A DNA stretch of 64,000 bases, taken from assembly GCA_027563935.2 (NCBI GenBank), contig CM050454.1, forward strand, positions 47,520,596 through 47,584,595, written 5' to 3'. Positions 20,621 through 32,703 of this stretch are shown piece by piece. Source of the stretch: Costus lasius. Its lineage: Eukaryota > Streptophyta > Magnoliopsida > Zingiberales > Costaceae. The notes under the pieces were generated by a model, which was not told the origin of the DNA, made no database searches, and was given only the letters and a program-made list of their open reading frames with translations. Numbering within the stretch: the stretch's first letter is position 1; every line of letters starts with the position of its first letter. The translations under genes were made by a program, and so were the position numbers.

Positions 20621-23236
20621 CCTCACGCCTAGGATATAGGCGGCCTCCCCTAAGTCTTTCATCTCAAAACACTTCCCTAACCATGTCTTCACAGACTGAA
20701 GACTAGGGATGTCATTTTCGATGAGCAGTATGTCATCGACATACAAGACCAGAAAAGTCACAAAGCTCCCACTGAATTCTCTATACACACAGACATCATC
20801 TTCGCTTTTAATAAAGCCATAATCTCACACAGCTTCATTAAACCAAAGATTCCAACTTCGAGATGCTTGCTTTAATTCATAAATGGATTTCTTTAGCCTG
20901 GAGACTTTATTAGCATCTGTAGGATGGATGAAACCATCCAGTTGTGTCATATACACATCCTCTGTCTGCCTCCTATTACGGAACGCTGTCTTAGCATCCA
21001 TCCGCCATATCTCATAGTTATGATATGCAGCTATAGCAAGCAGAATTTGAATGGATTTGATCATGGCAATAGGCGAGAAGGTTTCATCATAGTCCACCCC
21101 GTGGACTTGTTTGAATCCTTTGGCCACTAGTCTACCCTTATAAGTAACTATCTTGCCATCCATGTCAGTCTTCCTTTTGAAGACCCATTGGCACCCTATG
21201 GGTTTTACCCCATCAGGCAGCTCACCCAAATCCCAGACTTGGTTAGCTGACATAGAATCCATATCAGATTGCATGGCAACAAGCCATCTCTCGGAGTCCG
21301 GTCCACTGACTGCCTCATCATAAGTCTTGGGCTCATTCTCAATGATGAAGATCCCGTTCTGTTGGGTCGGCAGTGACCCATACCTCTCAGGTGCATGACG
21401 AACCCTCCCAGACCTACGTGGGACCTGTGTCTGAGCCTCAGGCTGCCTAGCAACCGGTGCAGGTGGCTCAGGTTCCATCTCTATGTCTTGTGGTTGCACT
21501 TGGACCTCGTCCAAGTCAAACTTCCTCCCACTGACTTCTCTCATGAGAAATTCTTTCTCTAGAAAGATAGCACCCCGAGCAACAAAAACTTTGTTCTCGG
21601 TGGGAATATAGAAGTAGTATCCTTTAGTTTCCTTAGGATACCCCACAAACACATATTTATCAGATCTCAATTCTAGTTTGCTAGAATCCTGACGTTTGAC
21701 ATAAGACTCACATCCCCAGATCCTGATAAATGAGAGGTTAGGGCGTCTCCAACTCCATACCTCGTATGGTATCTTGGAGACACTCTTAGATGGAACGTTA
21801 TTCAGTATAAGAGAAGTTGTCTCAAGTGCAAAACCCCAGAATGATGGTGGTAAAATTGCATGACTCATCATAGATCGAATCATGTCCAACAAGGTTCGAT
21901 TTCTCCTCTCAGACACACCATTCCATTGTGCTGTTACAGGAGGAGTGAGTTGGGATATAATCCCACACTCTCTCAGATAGTCAAAGAACTCACCACTCAT
22001 GTACTCTCCACCACGATCTGATCGAAGAGTTTTAATGGATCTTCCAAGCTGGTTCTCTACTTCATTTTTAAACTCTTTGAATTACTCAAAGGATTCAGAC
22101 TTATGTCTCATTAGATAGACATATCCATATTTACTGAAATCATTAGTAAATGTGATGAAGTAATTGTACCCTCCTATAGCTTGTTTACTAAATGGCCCAC
22201 ACATATCACTATGTATAAGATCTAATAAACCTCCTGCCCTCTCACCGATCTTGGTGAAGGGCGCCTTTGTCATCTTCCTTAATAAACAAGGCTCACAAGT
22301 ATCAAATTCCTCCAAGGAACTTGAATCTAACAACCCATTTGCAGGGAGCTGTTGGATGCGATTCTTGTTTATATGGGCTAATTGACAATGCCATAGGAAA
22401 GCACCAACTGAACCACTCAGTTTGATCCTTTTGTTATTTATGTTACAAATAGAACTATACATGTCCAAGATATATAACGCATTGCACAAAGTACCCTTAC
22501 CATAAAACATGTTTGCAAATGAGAAAGAACAAGAGTTCTCCTTTATTTCAAACTTAAATCCTTTATTTGCCAAGCCAGGAATGGATACAATGTTTTTGGT
22601 AAGTGAAGGTATATAATAGCAATGATCTAGTTCTAGTTGGAGTTTAGAAGGCAGGGATAGAGTCAAAACTCCTACAGCAACAGCAACAACTTGTGGCCCG
22701 TTTCCAACTCATAGGTTAATCTCTCCAGGCAACATGAATCTATTTTTCTTGAGCCCCTGCATATTTGTACAAATATGAGCTCCACATGCGGTATCCAATC
22801 ACCATGACATAGAAGTAGAAAGGTAACTTCAGTAACATAAATACCTGAGCAAGAAGCTAAGGCCAAGCCTTTCTTCTCCTCATTCTAAAGTTGCTTGCAG
22901 TCCGTCCTCCAGTGACCCTACTCGCCACAGTGGAAGCACCTCTATTCCTTTGACTTCTTTGCCTTTTTCTTTAGTGCCTTGGTAGGACCTCTGGCACTGC
23001 CCTTAGCATGTGGCTTACCCTTCTTCTTCATCTTCTTAGTTGCATGGACCAAAAGAATAGAATTCGGTTTGGTCTTACCTATATCATGCTCGGCTGTTTG
23101 GAGCAGATTCAGTAGTTCCTCACTTGTGCAATCAATCCAGTTCATGTTAAAGTTTATGATAAATGGACTGAAGCTAGGGGGCAGGGACTGCAGAATAAGA
23201 TCCGCAACCAACTTGTTATCTATGGTGTGTCCCAGT
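20621..23236 (-). pseudogene. Copia E gag end, protease, integrase, RT
   Basis: Middle piece of E gag-pol, decayed. From high to low coordinate: gag LGHTIDNK...LVADLILQSLPPSF, a basic stretch, a zinc-knuckle remnant (CFHCGE then a stop), and a protease LDTACGAHIC with a TGA two codons before the Asp. Integrase HHCC (HCQLAHIN ... CEPCLLRK) follows, with catalytic acids in LIHSDMCGP, RSDRGGEY and NGVSERRNR. RT has KTDMDGKIVTYKGRLVAKGF and an intact LYVDDILLI. Further stops lie near 22080 and 20825. Longest open parts are 22082-22666 and 20825-22000. It is interrupted at 23236 by copia A' and at 20621 by the solo LTR. Confidence 0.9.
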
Positions 23237-23828
23237 TGTTGGGGTATGCCCTTAAGGCTAATGTTTGAGGCCTTGGGATTATTTCAGTGTCATGTATAAA
23301 CTCTATGTTTATAAAGGCAATGGTTGTTATTCAGGTTGTTACATTATCTGCTGCAATGCGTATACTTCTGAATAATGTCTCGATGCTGTTCAGCTAGGCT
23401 GATATGCAGTATTGTCCTTAGTCGAGATATCTTGGTGAACATGAGACAGCCTTGATATGATTGAGACTAATATGTGTTCTAATCTTATAGGATGCTTCGA
23501 GCATGGAATAAGATGTAGACTCATAGGTACATTGGATGTACTGGACAAACCCTACTAGGATATTCAATTGCTTGTCACAATGCGAATAATCCTTGTATGC
23601 AAACAAGTAGCATATGTCCTCTGACTTGAGATCACTTGTGTTTCTAAATGATGATTGGCATTGTTTTGAGGTAGTTCAATATCATTTGAAACATAATGAT
23701 TATAGACTATTTTGGATAATGAGCATGAGTCATGTTAGGGCACTAGTGATAGATATAGGATTGCCGTCTCCTTGTTTTAGGAGTGTGATGTTCTGAAGGG
23801 GCCCCCTGGATGAGATGGTTGAGAAAGT

Positions 23829-23840
23829 GTATGGCCATAC
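23829..23840. promoter_or_regulatory. Conserved LTR palindrome, copia A' 5' LTR
   Basis: GTATGGCCATAC, about 970 bp upstream of the TATA box. Confidence 0.6.
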
Positions 23841-24802
23841 CCAGATGACTATGTTCATCTGATCTGATCACTCTCATCATATTGGAGTTACAGGCTTGAC
23901 ACGCTTGTCCAATAAGAACATCCAGTGGCAAAGGAAACATGTATGCCTAGTGAAGTGGATTCACACTTGTGCTGTTGTTTGGGTGTAGTCTTGGAAGACT
24001 CTTTCCTTTATATCGGGAGACAGTGATGTGTTGCTAGATACCCCTCACTGATCGTGATAACGTGAGTTATCGTTACCGACATTTGAAGGAAACCCTTAGG
24101 GTCGCACAATTTGATGATATGGCTTACTTAAGTCAGATCGTGTGGACTGAATTGTTTTGGTTCAGTTTAAAGGGATTTAAACTCTGATTGTAAGTGAGAT
24201 CAGGTCTGATCATGTTTGATTGATTAGGGTTTGAGATCGGTAAGCTTCGATCGAGAGTGTTTATGCTAGATCGGTGAGATCAAGAACATCAAGAGATGAA
24301 CGGTTAGATCTTGAACCATTTGGTTCAATGAGATCTAGACCATGGCTTGGGCTGATTTGATTTGGTTTTTGAACCAAATGCAATTGGATTGAATTGATTT
24401 GAACCGGTTCACATGAGTGAACGCATGGTTCAAAGATTGTAGGCATTTTTGGTCGGTTTTTGATGTCGTGGACGCATGGCTACATGTCTTTCTATTTTTG
24501 GAAAGTCATAAACGCCACTTCCCTCAACTCCTCAACGCCTCAACGCTCGCTTCTTCCTCTTAACGCCCCCTCTCTCGTGTAGAGAAGGTCTTCACGCCTT
24601 GAAGAGGATTTGGCCAAGCAAGAGCTCTCATCCTATTCCCTTCCATTCGACAAGGACACTTTGAAGAGCTTTGCTAGCACAAAGGATTCAAAGGAGCAAG
24701 TCATCTTCACCTTGTGTGCGTCACTTTTGGAGAAGAAGCACACGCATCTTTCTCTTCCAAGTCGCCATCTAAGCAATGGCAATGGTATGAATCCTTTTCA
24801 TC

Positions 24803-24809
24803 TATATAA
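24803..24809 (+). promoter_or_regulatory. TATA box in copia A' 5' LTR
   Basis: TATATAA within CATCTATATAAGG, about 120 bp before the LTR end, equivalent to the TATA box in copia A. Confidence 0.6.
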
Positions 24810-24928
24810 GGTATTGAAAGTTGATCATATGACATATAAATCGATCTATGAAACCCTAACATCCCTTGCGAAACTTTGATATGCGCCCCCTTTGGGTTTC
24901 ACCCCCCTTGGAAAAAGGGACTTTCAAT

Positions 24929-24940
24929 TGGTATCAAAGC
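24929..24940 (+). other. Copia A' primer-binding site, one mismatch
   Basis: TGGTATCAAAGC; copia A has TGGTATCAGAGC. The single G-to-A change would weaken pairing with initiator-Met tRNA. Confidence 0.9.
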
Positions 24941-26656
24941 TTTGGTTTTATGTATGCTCATATGATTCCTTTGTGATCCATGTTAGCGCTTAAGTATAGT
25001 TCTATATGTAAGTTTTCATTAAGTTTACGCATGTTAACTTAGATGAAGCTTTCTTACAATGTTGCGCATGTTGAAAGTTGTTTTTACCTAAAAACTTAAC
25101 ATCTTGCGCGCATCCATCTAGATCTATAAAGCGACTACTGTAAAACCTTAGACGGGTTATTAGGGTTGAAGTCATCCTCTAGTTAAGATCCAAATAGTCT
25201 GATCAGACCATCTGACAGCCTAGATGGGTCGACCAGATGGCACCTGTGCGCTAGCACGAGGTGGCTATAGGTCGACTGCAGACAGGCGTGTAGCGATGTC
25301 TAGTTGAGACAACAAGTGAATGCTCTTGAGTTAGGCCCGGGGTCACACCCGCTTGCCAGAACTCATGAAGGTTTTTCAGCCCTTAGCGCATGCATAGTTG
25401 ACCATTAGGTCGACTCAAGTCAGTTAGGACTTGGTGCATGCAAAGGCAGTGGATCGGACTAGACATGATGAGTGGATCCCTATTAATGTACCGTTGTAAG
25501 GTAGTAGGGCACATAAGGAAAATAAAATTAATCCCAATGGGTTTTTTGAAACTCTTATTTCCTTATTATTGGATCACATGTTGATAGTATACCATGTTGA
25601 GTGTTTATTTAATCTTATGTGGGCTGCCCGAAATTTAATGTGTGCTGTGCTGGGGCCTGCGTGCCTGGATTAATTGTAAATTATTTTTATTGTGATCTGT
25701 GCATCACATTTTAATTAATTTATACAATGTAATTGACCTGCGTGTCAATCTTGTCTAGATAGATTAAATTGTATTTTAATCAGACAAGAGCACAGAGCAC
25801 ACATGGCAGAGGCGCATGCAGCTTGAGGCTTGACCAGGTGGAAGGTCTAGAGTTCGACTCTAGGACAGGCGGATTTACCTGGTGGGCGCACCTGAGCTGC
25901 AGTGGGCGCTTGGACCCTGGTTTGGGCCAGATGAGATGCAAATGACCCATGAAGAGCTCAAGTGAAGACTTAAGTTAAATTAAGGTCTTACTTAGGCTAT
26001 CACCATAGGGTTTGCATGATAGTTAAGAAGATAAAAGACCGTTAAAATCCAACATTAAATATCAAGCACGTAAGCCTTCTGACGCGAAACCTCACTGTTC
26101 TGACTATCGTTGGGGCCGTGTTGTACCCACTCAGTGGGCACGCCCATCTATCTTCAGACGGTGTGTGATTACACCTGCGTGTTACAGAGAAGGGATTTAT
26201 CGCTTCTCGTTGCTCAGCATAGCACGTGGTGGTCTAGGGAGTAGGTCGGGTCAGCTTGACCATGTAGGCTACATATGTGGCGCATATGGTAGCCATATGG
26301 AGGCAGCCATCTGTGGGATCAGAGACTGTGTTGTACCAACTCAGTTGGCACAGTCTGCTGGATTGCCCAGATGAAGGGGAATCGCACGGGTTGGCAATTG
26401 GCAGGGATTGCCTACCAGAGATTAGTGCTTGTACTCTCTGTGCATCTTATCTCGCCTGAGCGGGACGCGGAGACCAAGTATGAAATCTGGATCCCATCTC
26501 ACTAAAAGAGTGTTACTCTTTCGGACTGTTTAATGGATTTTTCAGTCAGATAAAATTGTGAGAAAAGAATCATTCTTAAGTCCTGGATTGATTCTAAACA
26601 TTGATACTGACCTTGCTGTTCTTGCATTGTTGTAGATTTCTGCAGCAACGAACACC
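24941..26656 (+). other. Copia A' 5' leader
   Basis: 1.7 kb between primer site and gag, colinear with the leader of copia A (11940-13751). Only short frames; none is conserved as protein between the two copies. Contains the three spaced hairpins. Confidence 0.8.
26126..26465 (+). promoter_or_regulatory. Three spaced leader hairpins, copia A'
   Basis: CCCACTCAGTGGG (26126-26138), CCAACTCAGTTGG (26336-26348) and TCTCGCCTGAGCGGGA (26450-26465). Starts are 210 and 114 bp apart, as in copia A, and the last lies about 190 bp before the gag start position. Confidence 0.65.
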
Positions 26657-29600
26657 ACGAATTTCAATGTGCGATCCCTACTGGAAAGGGAGAAGTTTGC
26701 TGGACCAAACTTCTCAGACTGGTACGAACACCTTAAGATTGTTCTTAAGGCAGAGAGGAAGCTGTATGTCCTCGAGACGGCTATACCGCCTCAACCCGCT
26801 GCGAATGCCGCAAGGGTGGTTCGCGATGCTTATGAAAAGCATGTCAATGATAGCATTGATGTCGCTTGCCTGATGCTTGCGTCTATGACGCCAGAGCTGC
26901 AACGTCAGCATGAGGATCTATCTGCTATAGAAATTATAGCAAACCTCAAGATGCTATATGCTGCACAGGCTAGGACTGAACGCTATAATTTGACTAAGCT
27001 TTTCTTTCAGAGCAAACTGGCTGAAGGGAGTCCAGTGGGAGCTCACGTACTCAAGATGATTGGGTACAAGGAGGCTCTAGAGAAACTGGGACATACCATC
27101 AATCAGGAGCTTGCTGTAGACATAATCCTGCAGTCTCTTCCGGCTACTTACGATCCGTTCATCATTAATTTTAATATGAACAAGATCGACTGTACCCCGG
27201 CAGAGTTGCTGAACATGCTCTTGACTACAGAGTTGACTCTAAAGGGAAAGCCTTCATCCTCTGTCTTGATGGTTCCTTCAAGGAACAAGAAGAAAGGGAA
27301 GAAGGGCAAAGCCCCTGTCAAGAACTACAACAAGGCTCTGAAACAAAAGGTTAAGCGGTCGAAGGAATACAGATGTTTCCACTGTGGCCAGCTGGGTCAC
27401 TGGAAAAAGGACTGTAAAGCGCTCCAAGGAGACAAGAAGGGAAGCAATCCTTTCGCTTCTGGCTCAGGTATTTTCGTGACTGAAGTCATGGTATCTTCTT
27501 CTTCTATTTCATGGGTGTTGGACACTGCATGTGGAGTTCACATTTGTTCTAATGTACAGGAACTCAAGAGAAGAAGACAGGTGGGACAGCATGAGGTGGA
27601 CCTACGAGTTGGAAACGGGGCACGGGTTGCTGCTGTTGCTGTAGGAGTTTATTACATCTCATTACCATCTGGACTTGTATTGGAACTGGACAATTGTTAT
27701 TTTGTACCAAGCATAACGAAAAATATTATCTCTATTCCTGCTCTTGTCAGGAAAGGGTTTTCCTTTGAATGCAAGATTTCAAAGTGTTATCTTTCTTTTG
27801 ATAATATTGTTTATGCTACTGGATCGATTAACAATGGGTTATTCATGTTGGACATGGAATGTTCTATACAAAATATTGATATTAAGAAAGCCAAGTTTGC
27901 TGATGACAGCACCTTGCTATGGCATAGTCGTTTAGGCCATATTAACAAGAAACGCATTAAGCGGTTGCATGATCATGGACTGCTGGGATCATTCTCCTGT
28001 GAGGAGCTTGATACATGCAAAGCTTGTTTAATGGGTAAAATGACGAAGGCCCCTTTTTCTAACAAAGGTCAAAGGGCTTCAGGTTTACTTGACCTCATTC
28101 ACAGTGATGTGTGTGGGCCTTTTAGTAAACATGCCAGAGGTGGCTATTCATACTTCATTACCTTTACTGATGATTTCAGTAGGTATGGTTATGTCTATCT
28201 TATGAGACATAAAAGTGAATCTTTTGACAAGTTCAAAGAGTTCAAAAATGAAGTACAGAATCAGTTAGGCCGAAATATCAAATCACTCCGCACAGATCGA
28301 GGTGGAGAATACTTGAGTCATGAGTTTACTGACTATCTGAAGGAGTGTGGGATTGTCTCACAGCTCACTCCACCAGGAACACCGCAATGGAATGATGTGT
28401 CCGAGAGGAGAAATAGAACCTTACTTGATATGGTTCGCTCTATGATGAGTCAGGCTACTCTACCTTACTCCTTTTGGGGATTTGCACTGGAAACAGCTGC
28501 AAAGGTACTAAACCGAGTGCCATCCAAGGCAGTTTCAAAGACTCCATATGAGTTATGGTATGGGAAACAGCCGAGCTTGACATTTATTAAGATCTGGGGT
28601 TGCGAGGCTTATGTCAAAAAGCTCGCCTCTGGGAAACTGGAGAGCAGATCTGAGAAATGTATCTTTGTCGGTTACCCTAAGGAAACTAAGGATTATTATT
28701 TCTACGATCCCAAAGAGAACAAAGTTTTTGTTGCTCGGACGGCTATTTTTCTTGAGAAGGAATTTCTTCTGCAAGAGGCCAGTGGGAGAGAAATAAAGCT
28801 GGATGAGAATCCAGAAGAAGGACAAAGTAGTCAAGCACAGTTGGATGTGCATGAGCCAGTAGAACAGGTTATTGAACAACCTGAGGCTCAGATATCACGG
28901 GAACCGCGTAGATCGGGAAGGATCCGTCGACAGCCTGAGCGCTATGACGGAGTCTACATCATTAATGATGAACCCCTCACTTATGCGGATGCGGTCAGTG
29001 GACCGGAATCAGCGAGATGGCTTGAAGCTATGCGAGCCGAGATGGACTCCATGTCAGATAACCAAGTCTGGGATTTGGTTGATCCGCCTCTGGGAGTAAT
29101 CCCTATAGGCTGTAAATGGATCTTCAAAAAGAAGATTGACATGGATGGTAACGTTGTTACCTATAAAGGCAGGCTAGTTGCGAAAGGTTTCAAACAAATC
29201 TACGGGATAGATTATGATGAAACTTTCTCTCCTGTAGCTATGTTCAAGTCTATTCGGATTATTCTTGCGATAGCAGCATATTATGATTATGAGATCTGGC
29301 AAATGGATGTGAAGACCGCTTTCCTTAATGGAAAACTAGACGAGGATGTGTATATGACACAACCTGAAGGTTTCATCAATCCATCAGATCGTCATAAAAT
29401 ATGCAAGTTAAAGAAGTCCATTTATGGACTTAAGCAAGCATCAAGAAGCTGGAATATTCGTTTTGATGAATCAATCTGCGAGTTTGGTTTCATCAAGAAT
29501 GAAGATGACCCGTGTGTATATAAGAGGTTTAGTGGGAGCGTGATTACTTTCCTAGTCCTCTACGTCGATGATAACTTAATCATTGGAAACGATATTCCTG

Positions 29601-30544
29601 AACTACATGCTGTCAAGGCATGGTTAAGAAAATGTTTCCAGATGAAAGATTTAGGAGAAGCAGCCTATGTATTAGGTGTGAAGATCTACAGAGATAGATC
29701 TATGAGGCTTCTCGGGCTGTGCCAGAGTACTTACATCGATAAAGTCCTGGAGAGATTTCATTTAGAAAATTCTAAAAGAGGATATCTTCCAGTCAGACAT
29801 GGTCTGAATCTTTCAAAGAGTCAATGTCCACAAACACAGACTGAGAAAGATGAAATGGACAATACGCCTTATGCTTCGGCTATTGGGTCCATTATGTATG
29901 CGATGTTGTGTACTCGCCCAGACGTCGCTTACGGGTTAAGCGTGACCAGTCGATTCCAAAGTAATCCAGGTCAGGCACACTGGATTGCAGTCAAGAACAT
30001 TTTGAAATATCTTCGGAGGACCAAAGATATGTTTTTGATTTATGGAGGTCAGGAAGAACTCAGTATTGAAGGATATACTGACGCTTCGTTCCAATCTGAC
30101 CAGGATGATTTCCGATCGCAATCAGGCTATGTTTTTAGCTTGAATGGAGGTGCAGTGGTGTGGAAAAGTTTCAAACAGTCAATTGTTGCTGATTCCACAA
30201 CAGAAGCCGAGTATGTTGCAGCCTCGGAAGCATCCAAGGAGGCAGTGTGGATTCGTAAGTTCGTTCAGGAACTTGGTGTTGTTCCTTCGAGTGCAGATCC
30301 ATTGGTTATCTTCTGTGATAACACTGGAGCAATAGCACAAGCAAAGGAACCACGGTCGCACAAGAAGTCCAAGCACATACAGAGAAGGTTTCACTTGATC
30401 CGGGAGATCATTGATCGTGGCGAGATCAAAGTCTGCAAGGTTCATACAGACGACAATCTGGCTGACCCGCTTACAAAGCCTCTGGCGCAGCAGAAGCATG
30501 AGAAGCACTGTAATAATATGGGTTTGAGATTTCTCAACCATTAG
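26657..30544 (+). CDS. Copia A' gag-pol, start codon lost (ATG to ACG)
   Basis: Open through more than 1290 codons and colinear with the copia A polyprotein, with the same domain order: gag, CCHC knuckle (CFHCGQLGHWKKDC), protease, integrase, RT, RNase H. Unlike copia A the protease keeps its catalytic Asp (WVLDTAC). The codon matching A's start is ACG at 26657-26659; the next in-frame triplet usable by a relaxed caller is GTG at 26669, and the first in-frame ATG is far inside gag. Other substitutions at conserved sites: integrase WNDVSERRNR (Gly to Asp beside the catalytic Glu) and RT YVDDNLIIGND (Ile to Asn after YVDD). It is probably inactive for several small reasons, though the frame has no stop. 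Confidence 0.92.
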   Translation, partial: TNFNVRSLLEREKFAGPNFSDWYEHLKIVLKAERKLYVLETAIPPQPAANAARVVRDAYEKHVNDSIDVACLMLASMTPELQRQHEDLSAIEIIANLKMLYAAQARTERYNLTKLFFQSKLAEGSPVGAHVLKMIGYKEALEKLGHTINQELAVDIILQSLPATYDPFIINFNMNKIDCTPAELLNMLLTTELTLKGKPSSSVLMVPSRNKKKGKKGKAPVKNYNKALKQKVKRSKEYRCFHCGQLGHWKKDCKALQGDKKGSNPFASGSGIFVTEVMVSSSSISWVLDTACGVHICSNVQELKRRRQVGQHEVDLRVGNGARVAAVAVGVYYISLPSGLVLELDNCYFVPSITKNIISIPALVRKGFSFECKISKCYLSFDNIVYATGSINNGLFMLDMECSIQNIDIKKAKFADDSTLLWHSRLGHINKKRIKRLHDHGLLGSFSCEELDTCKACLMGKMTKAPFSNKGQRASGLLDLIHSDVCGPFSKHARGGYSYFITFTDDFSRYGYVYLMRHKSESFDKFKEFKNEVQNQLGRNIKSLRTDRGGEYLSHEFTDYLKECGIVSQLTPPGTPQWNDVSERRNRTLLDMVRSMMSQATLPYSFWGFALETAAKVLNRVPSKAVSKTPYELWYGKQPSLTFIKIWGCEAYVKKLASGKLESRSEKCIFVGYPKETKDYYFYDPKENKVFVARTAIFLEKEFLLQEASGREIKLDENPEEGQSSQAQLDVHEPVEQVIEQPEAQISREPRRSGRIRRQPERYDGVYIINDEPLTYADAVSGPESARWLEAMRAEMDSMSDNQVWDLVDPPLGVIPIGCKWIFKKKIDMDGNVVTYKGRLVAKGFKQIYGIDYDETFSPVAMFKSIRIILAIAAYYDYEIWQMDVKTAFLNGKLDEDVYMTQPEGFINPSDRHKICKLKKSIYGLKQASRSWNIRFDESICEFGFIKNEDDPCVYKRFSGSVITFLVLYVDDNLIIGNDIPELHAVKAWLRKCFQMKDLGEAAYVLGVKIYRDRSMRLLGLCQSTYIDKVLERFHLENSKRGYLPVRHGLNLSKSQCPQTQTEKDEMDNTPYASAIGSIMYAMLCTRPDVAYGLSVTSRFQSNPGQAHWIAVKNILKYLRRTKDMFLIYGGQEELSIEGYTDASFQSDQDDFRSQSGYVFSLNGGAVVWKSFKQSIVADSTTEAEYVAASEASKEAVWIRKFVQELGVVPSSADPLVIFCDNTGAIAQAKEPRSHKKSKHIQRRFHLIREIIDRGEIKVCKVHTDDNLADPLTKPLAQQKHEKHCNNMGLRFLNH

Positions 30545-30551
30545 ATTAAGT

Positions 30552-30564
30552 GCAAGTGGGAGAT
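30552..30564 (+). other. Copia A' polypurine tract
   Basis: GCAAGTGGGAGAT directly before the 3' LTR, eight bases after the gag-pol stop. Confidence 0.85.
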
Positions 30565-32255
30565 TGTTGGGGTATGCCCTTAAGGCTAATGTTTGAGGCC
30601 TTGGGATTATTTCAGTGTCATGTATAAACTCTATGTTTATAAAGGCAATGGTTGTTATTCAGGTTGTTACATTATCTGCTGCAATGCGTATACTTCTGAA
30701 TAATGTCTCGATGCTGTTCAGCTAGGCTGATATGCAGTATTGTCCTTAGTCGAGATATCTTGGTGAACATGAGACAGCCTTGATATGATTGAGACTAATA
30801 TGTGTTCTAATCTTATAGGATGCTTCGAGCATGGAATAAGATGTAGACTCATAGGTACATTGGATGTACTGGACAAACCCTACTAGGATATTCAATTGCT
30901 TGTCACAATGCGAATAATCCTTGTATGCAAACAAGTAGCATATGTCCTCTGACTTGAGATCACTTGTGTTTCTAAATGATGATTGGCATTGTTTTGAGGT
31001 AGTTCAATATCATTTGAAACATAATGATTATAGACTATTTTGGATAATGAGCATGAGTCATGTTAGGGCACTAGTGATAGATATAGGATTGCCGTCTCCT
31101 TGTTTTAGGAGTGTGATGTTCTAAAGGGGCCCCCCTGGATGAGATGATTGAGAAAGTGTATGGCCATACCCAGATGACTATGTTCATCTGATCTGATCAC
31201 TCTCATCATATTGGAGTTACAGGCTTGACACGCTTGTCCAATAGGAACATCCAGTGGCAAAGGAAACATGTATGCCTAGTGAAGTGGATTTACACTTGTG
31301 CTGTTGTTTGGGTGTAGTCTTGGAAGACTCTTTTCTTTATATCGGGAGACAGTGATGTGTTGCTAGATACCCCTCACTGATCGTGATAACGTGAGTTATC
31401 GTTACCGACATTTGAAGGAAACCCTTAGGGTCTCACAATTTGATGATATGGCTTACTTAAGTCAGATCGTGTGGACTGAATTGTTTTGGTTCAGTTTAAA
31501 GGGATTTAAACTCTGATTGTAAGTGAGATCAGGTCTGATCATGTTTGATTGATTAGGGTTTGAGATCGGTAAGCTTCGATCGAGAGTGTTGATGCTAGAT
31601 CGGTGAGATCAAGAACATCAAGAGATGAACGGTTAGATCTTGAACCATTTGGTTCAATGAGATCTAGACCATGGCTTGGGCTGATTTGATTTGGTTTTTG
31701 AACCAAATGCAATTGGATCGAATTGATTTGAACCGGTTCACATGAGTGAACGCATGGTTCAAAGCTTGTAGGCGTTTTTGGTCTGTTTTTGATGTCGTGG
31801 GCGCATGGCTACATGTCTTTCTATTTTTGGAAAGTCATAAACGCCACTTCCCTCAACGCCTCAACGCCTCAACGCTCGCTTCTTCCTCTTGACGCCCCCT
31901 CTCTCGTGTAGAGAAGGTCTTCACGCCTTGAAGAGGATTCGGCCAAGCAAGAGCTCTCATCCTATTCCCTTCCATTCGACAAGGACACTTTGAAGAGCTT
32001 TGCTAGCACAAAGGATTCAAAGGAGCAAGTCATCTTCACCTTGTGTGCGTCACTTTTGGAGAAGAAGCACACGCATCTTTCTCTTCCAAGTCGCCATCTA
32101 AGCAATGGCAATGGTATGAATCCTTTTCATCTATATAAGGTATTGAATGTTGATCATATGACATATAAATCGATCTATGAAACCCTAACATCCCTTGCGA
32201 AACTTTGATATGCGCCCCCTTTGGGTTTCACCCCCCTTGGAAAAAGGGACTTTCA
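30565..32255 (+). repeat. Copia A' 3' LTR
   Basis: 1691 bp, partner of 23237-24926; one extra C in the GGGGCCCCCC tract near 31132 accounts for the length difference. Confidence 0.95.
31158..31169. promoter_or_regulatory. Conserved LTR palindrome, copia A' 3' LTR
   Basis: GTATGGCCATAC, same context as in the 5' LTR. Confidence 0.6.
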
Positions 32256-32703
32256 CTAGTCTCTTGAGATGATCCACATTCCCAATTAGCTTGAGAGCGT
32301 GGGGTCTCACTGGTGCACCCTCAGATAACTTGCACCGAAATACTGCTTTGGCAGTGTCATATCTCTCAATTCTAGCTTGAGCCTCGAACATCTATTTCAG
32401 ATGAGTGATCATCTGAAAAGCGTTCTGCTCCTCATATTGCACCTGAAGTTCAGGTGCCATAGTGGCTAGCATGAGATATGCAACCTCCAAAGAGTCATCC
32501 TGATGCTTTCTAAATCCATCCTTGTCTGCCGTCCGGGCATTAGGCGTAGGAGCCACAAGAAGAGGCTATTCGAGGGCATACAACTTCTTCTCGAGCTTGA
32601 GGGCTATCCTCAAGTTATGATGCCAGTCCATAAAGTTGGATCCAACCATCTTATCGTTATTGAGAAGGGATCACAATCTTAATCTGCTAGTGTTCGTAGC
32701 CAT
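32256..32703 (-). pseudogene. Copia E gag N-terminus
   Basis: On the - strand it begins with ATG at 32703-32701 (MATNTSRLRL, compare MATNTGRWSLRS of copia G at 51318) and continues through SNFMDWHHNLRIALKLEKK, YLMLATMAPELQ and RIERYDTAKAVFRCKL to the copia A' insertion. Stops occur after RLRL, after YALE and before MFEAQ. Its continuation is at 23236. Confidence 0.87.

Larger units (their letters stand above)
23237..24926 (+). repeat. Copia A' 5' LTR
   Basis: 1690 bp from TGTTGGGGTATGCC to GGGACTTTCA, followed two bases later by the primer-binding site. Confidence 0.95.
23237..32255 (+). mobile_element. Copia A': complete second copy of the copia A family
   Basis: A 9019-bp element, opposite orientation to copia A, inserted in the gag of copia E. 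Flanks are CCAGT (23232-23236) and CTAGT (32256-32260), a duplication with one transition. LTRs are 1690 and 1691 bp and differ at roughly 16 positions plus one base indel (for example near 23804/31132, 23827/31147, 24442/31770), about 1%, so it is several times older than copia A. It has a primer site, leader, near-complete gag-pol, polypurine tract and both LTRs. Confidence 0.96.
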
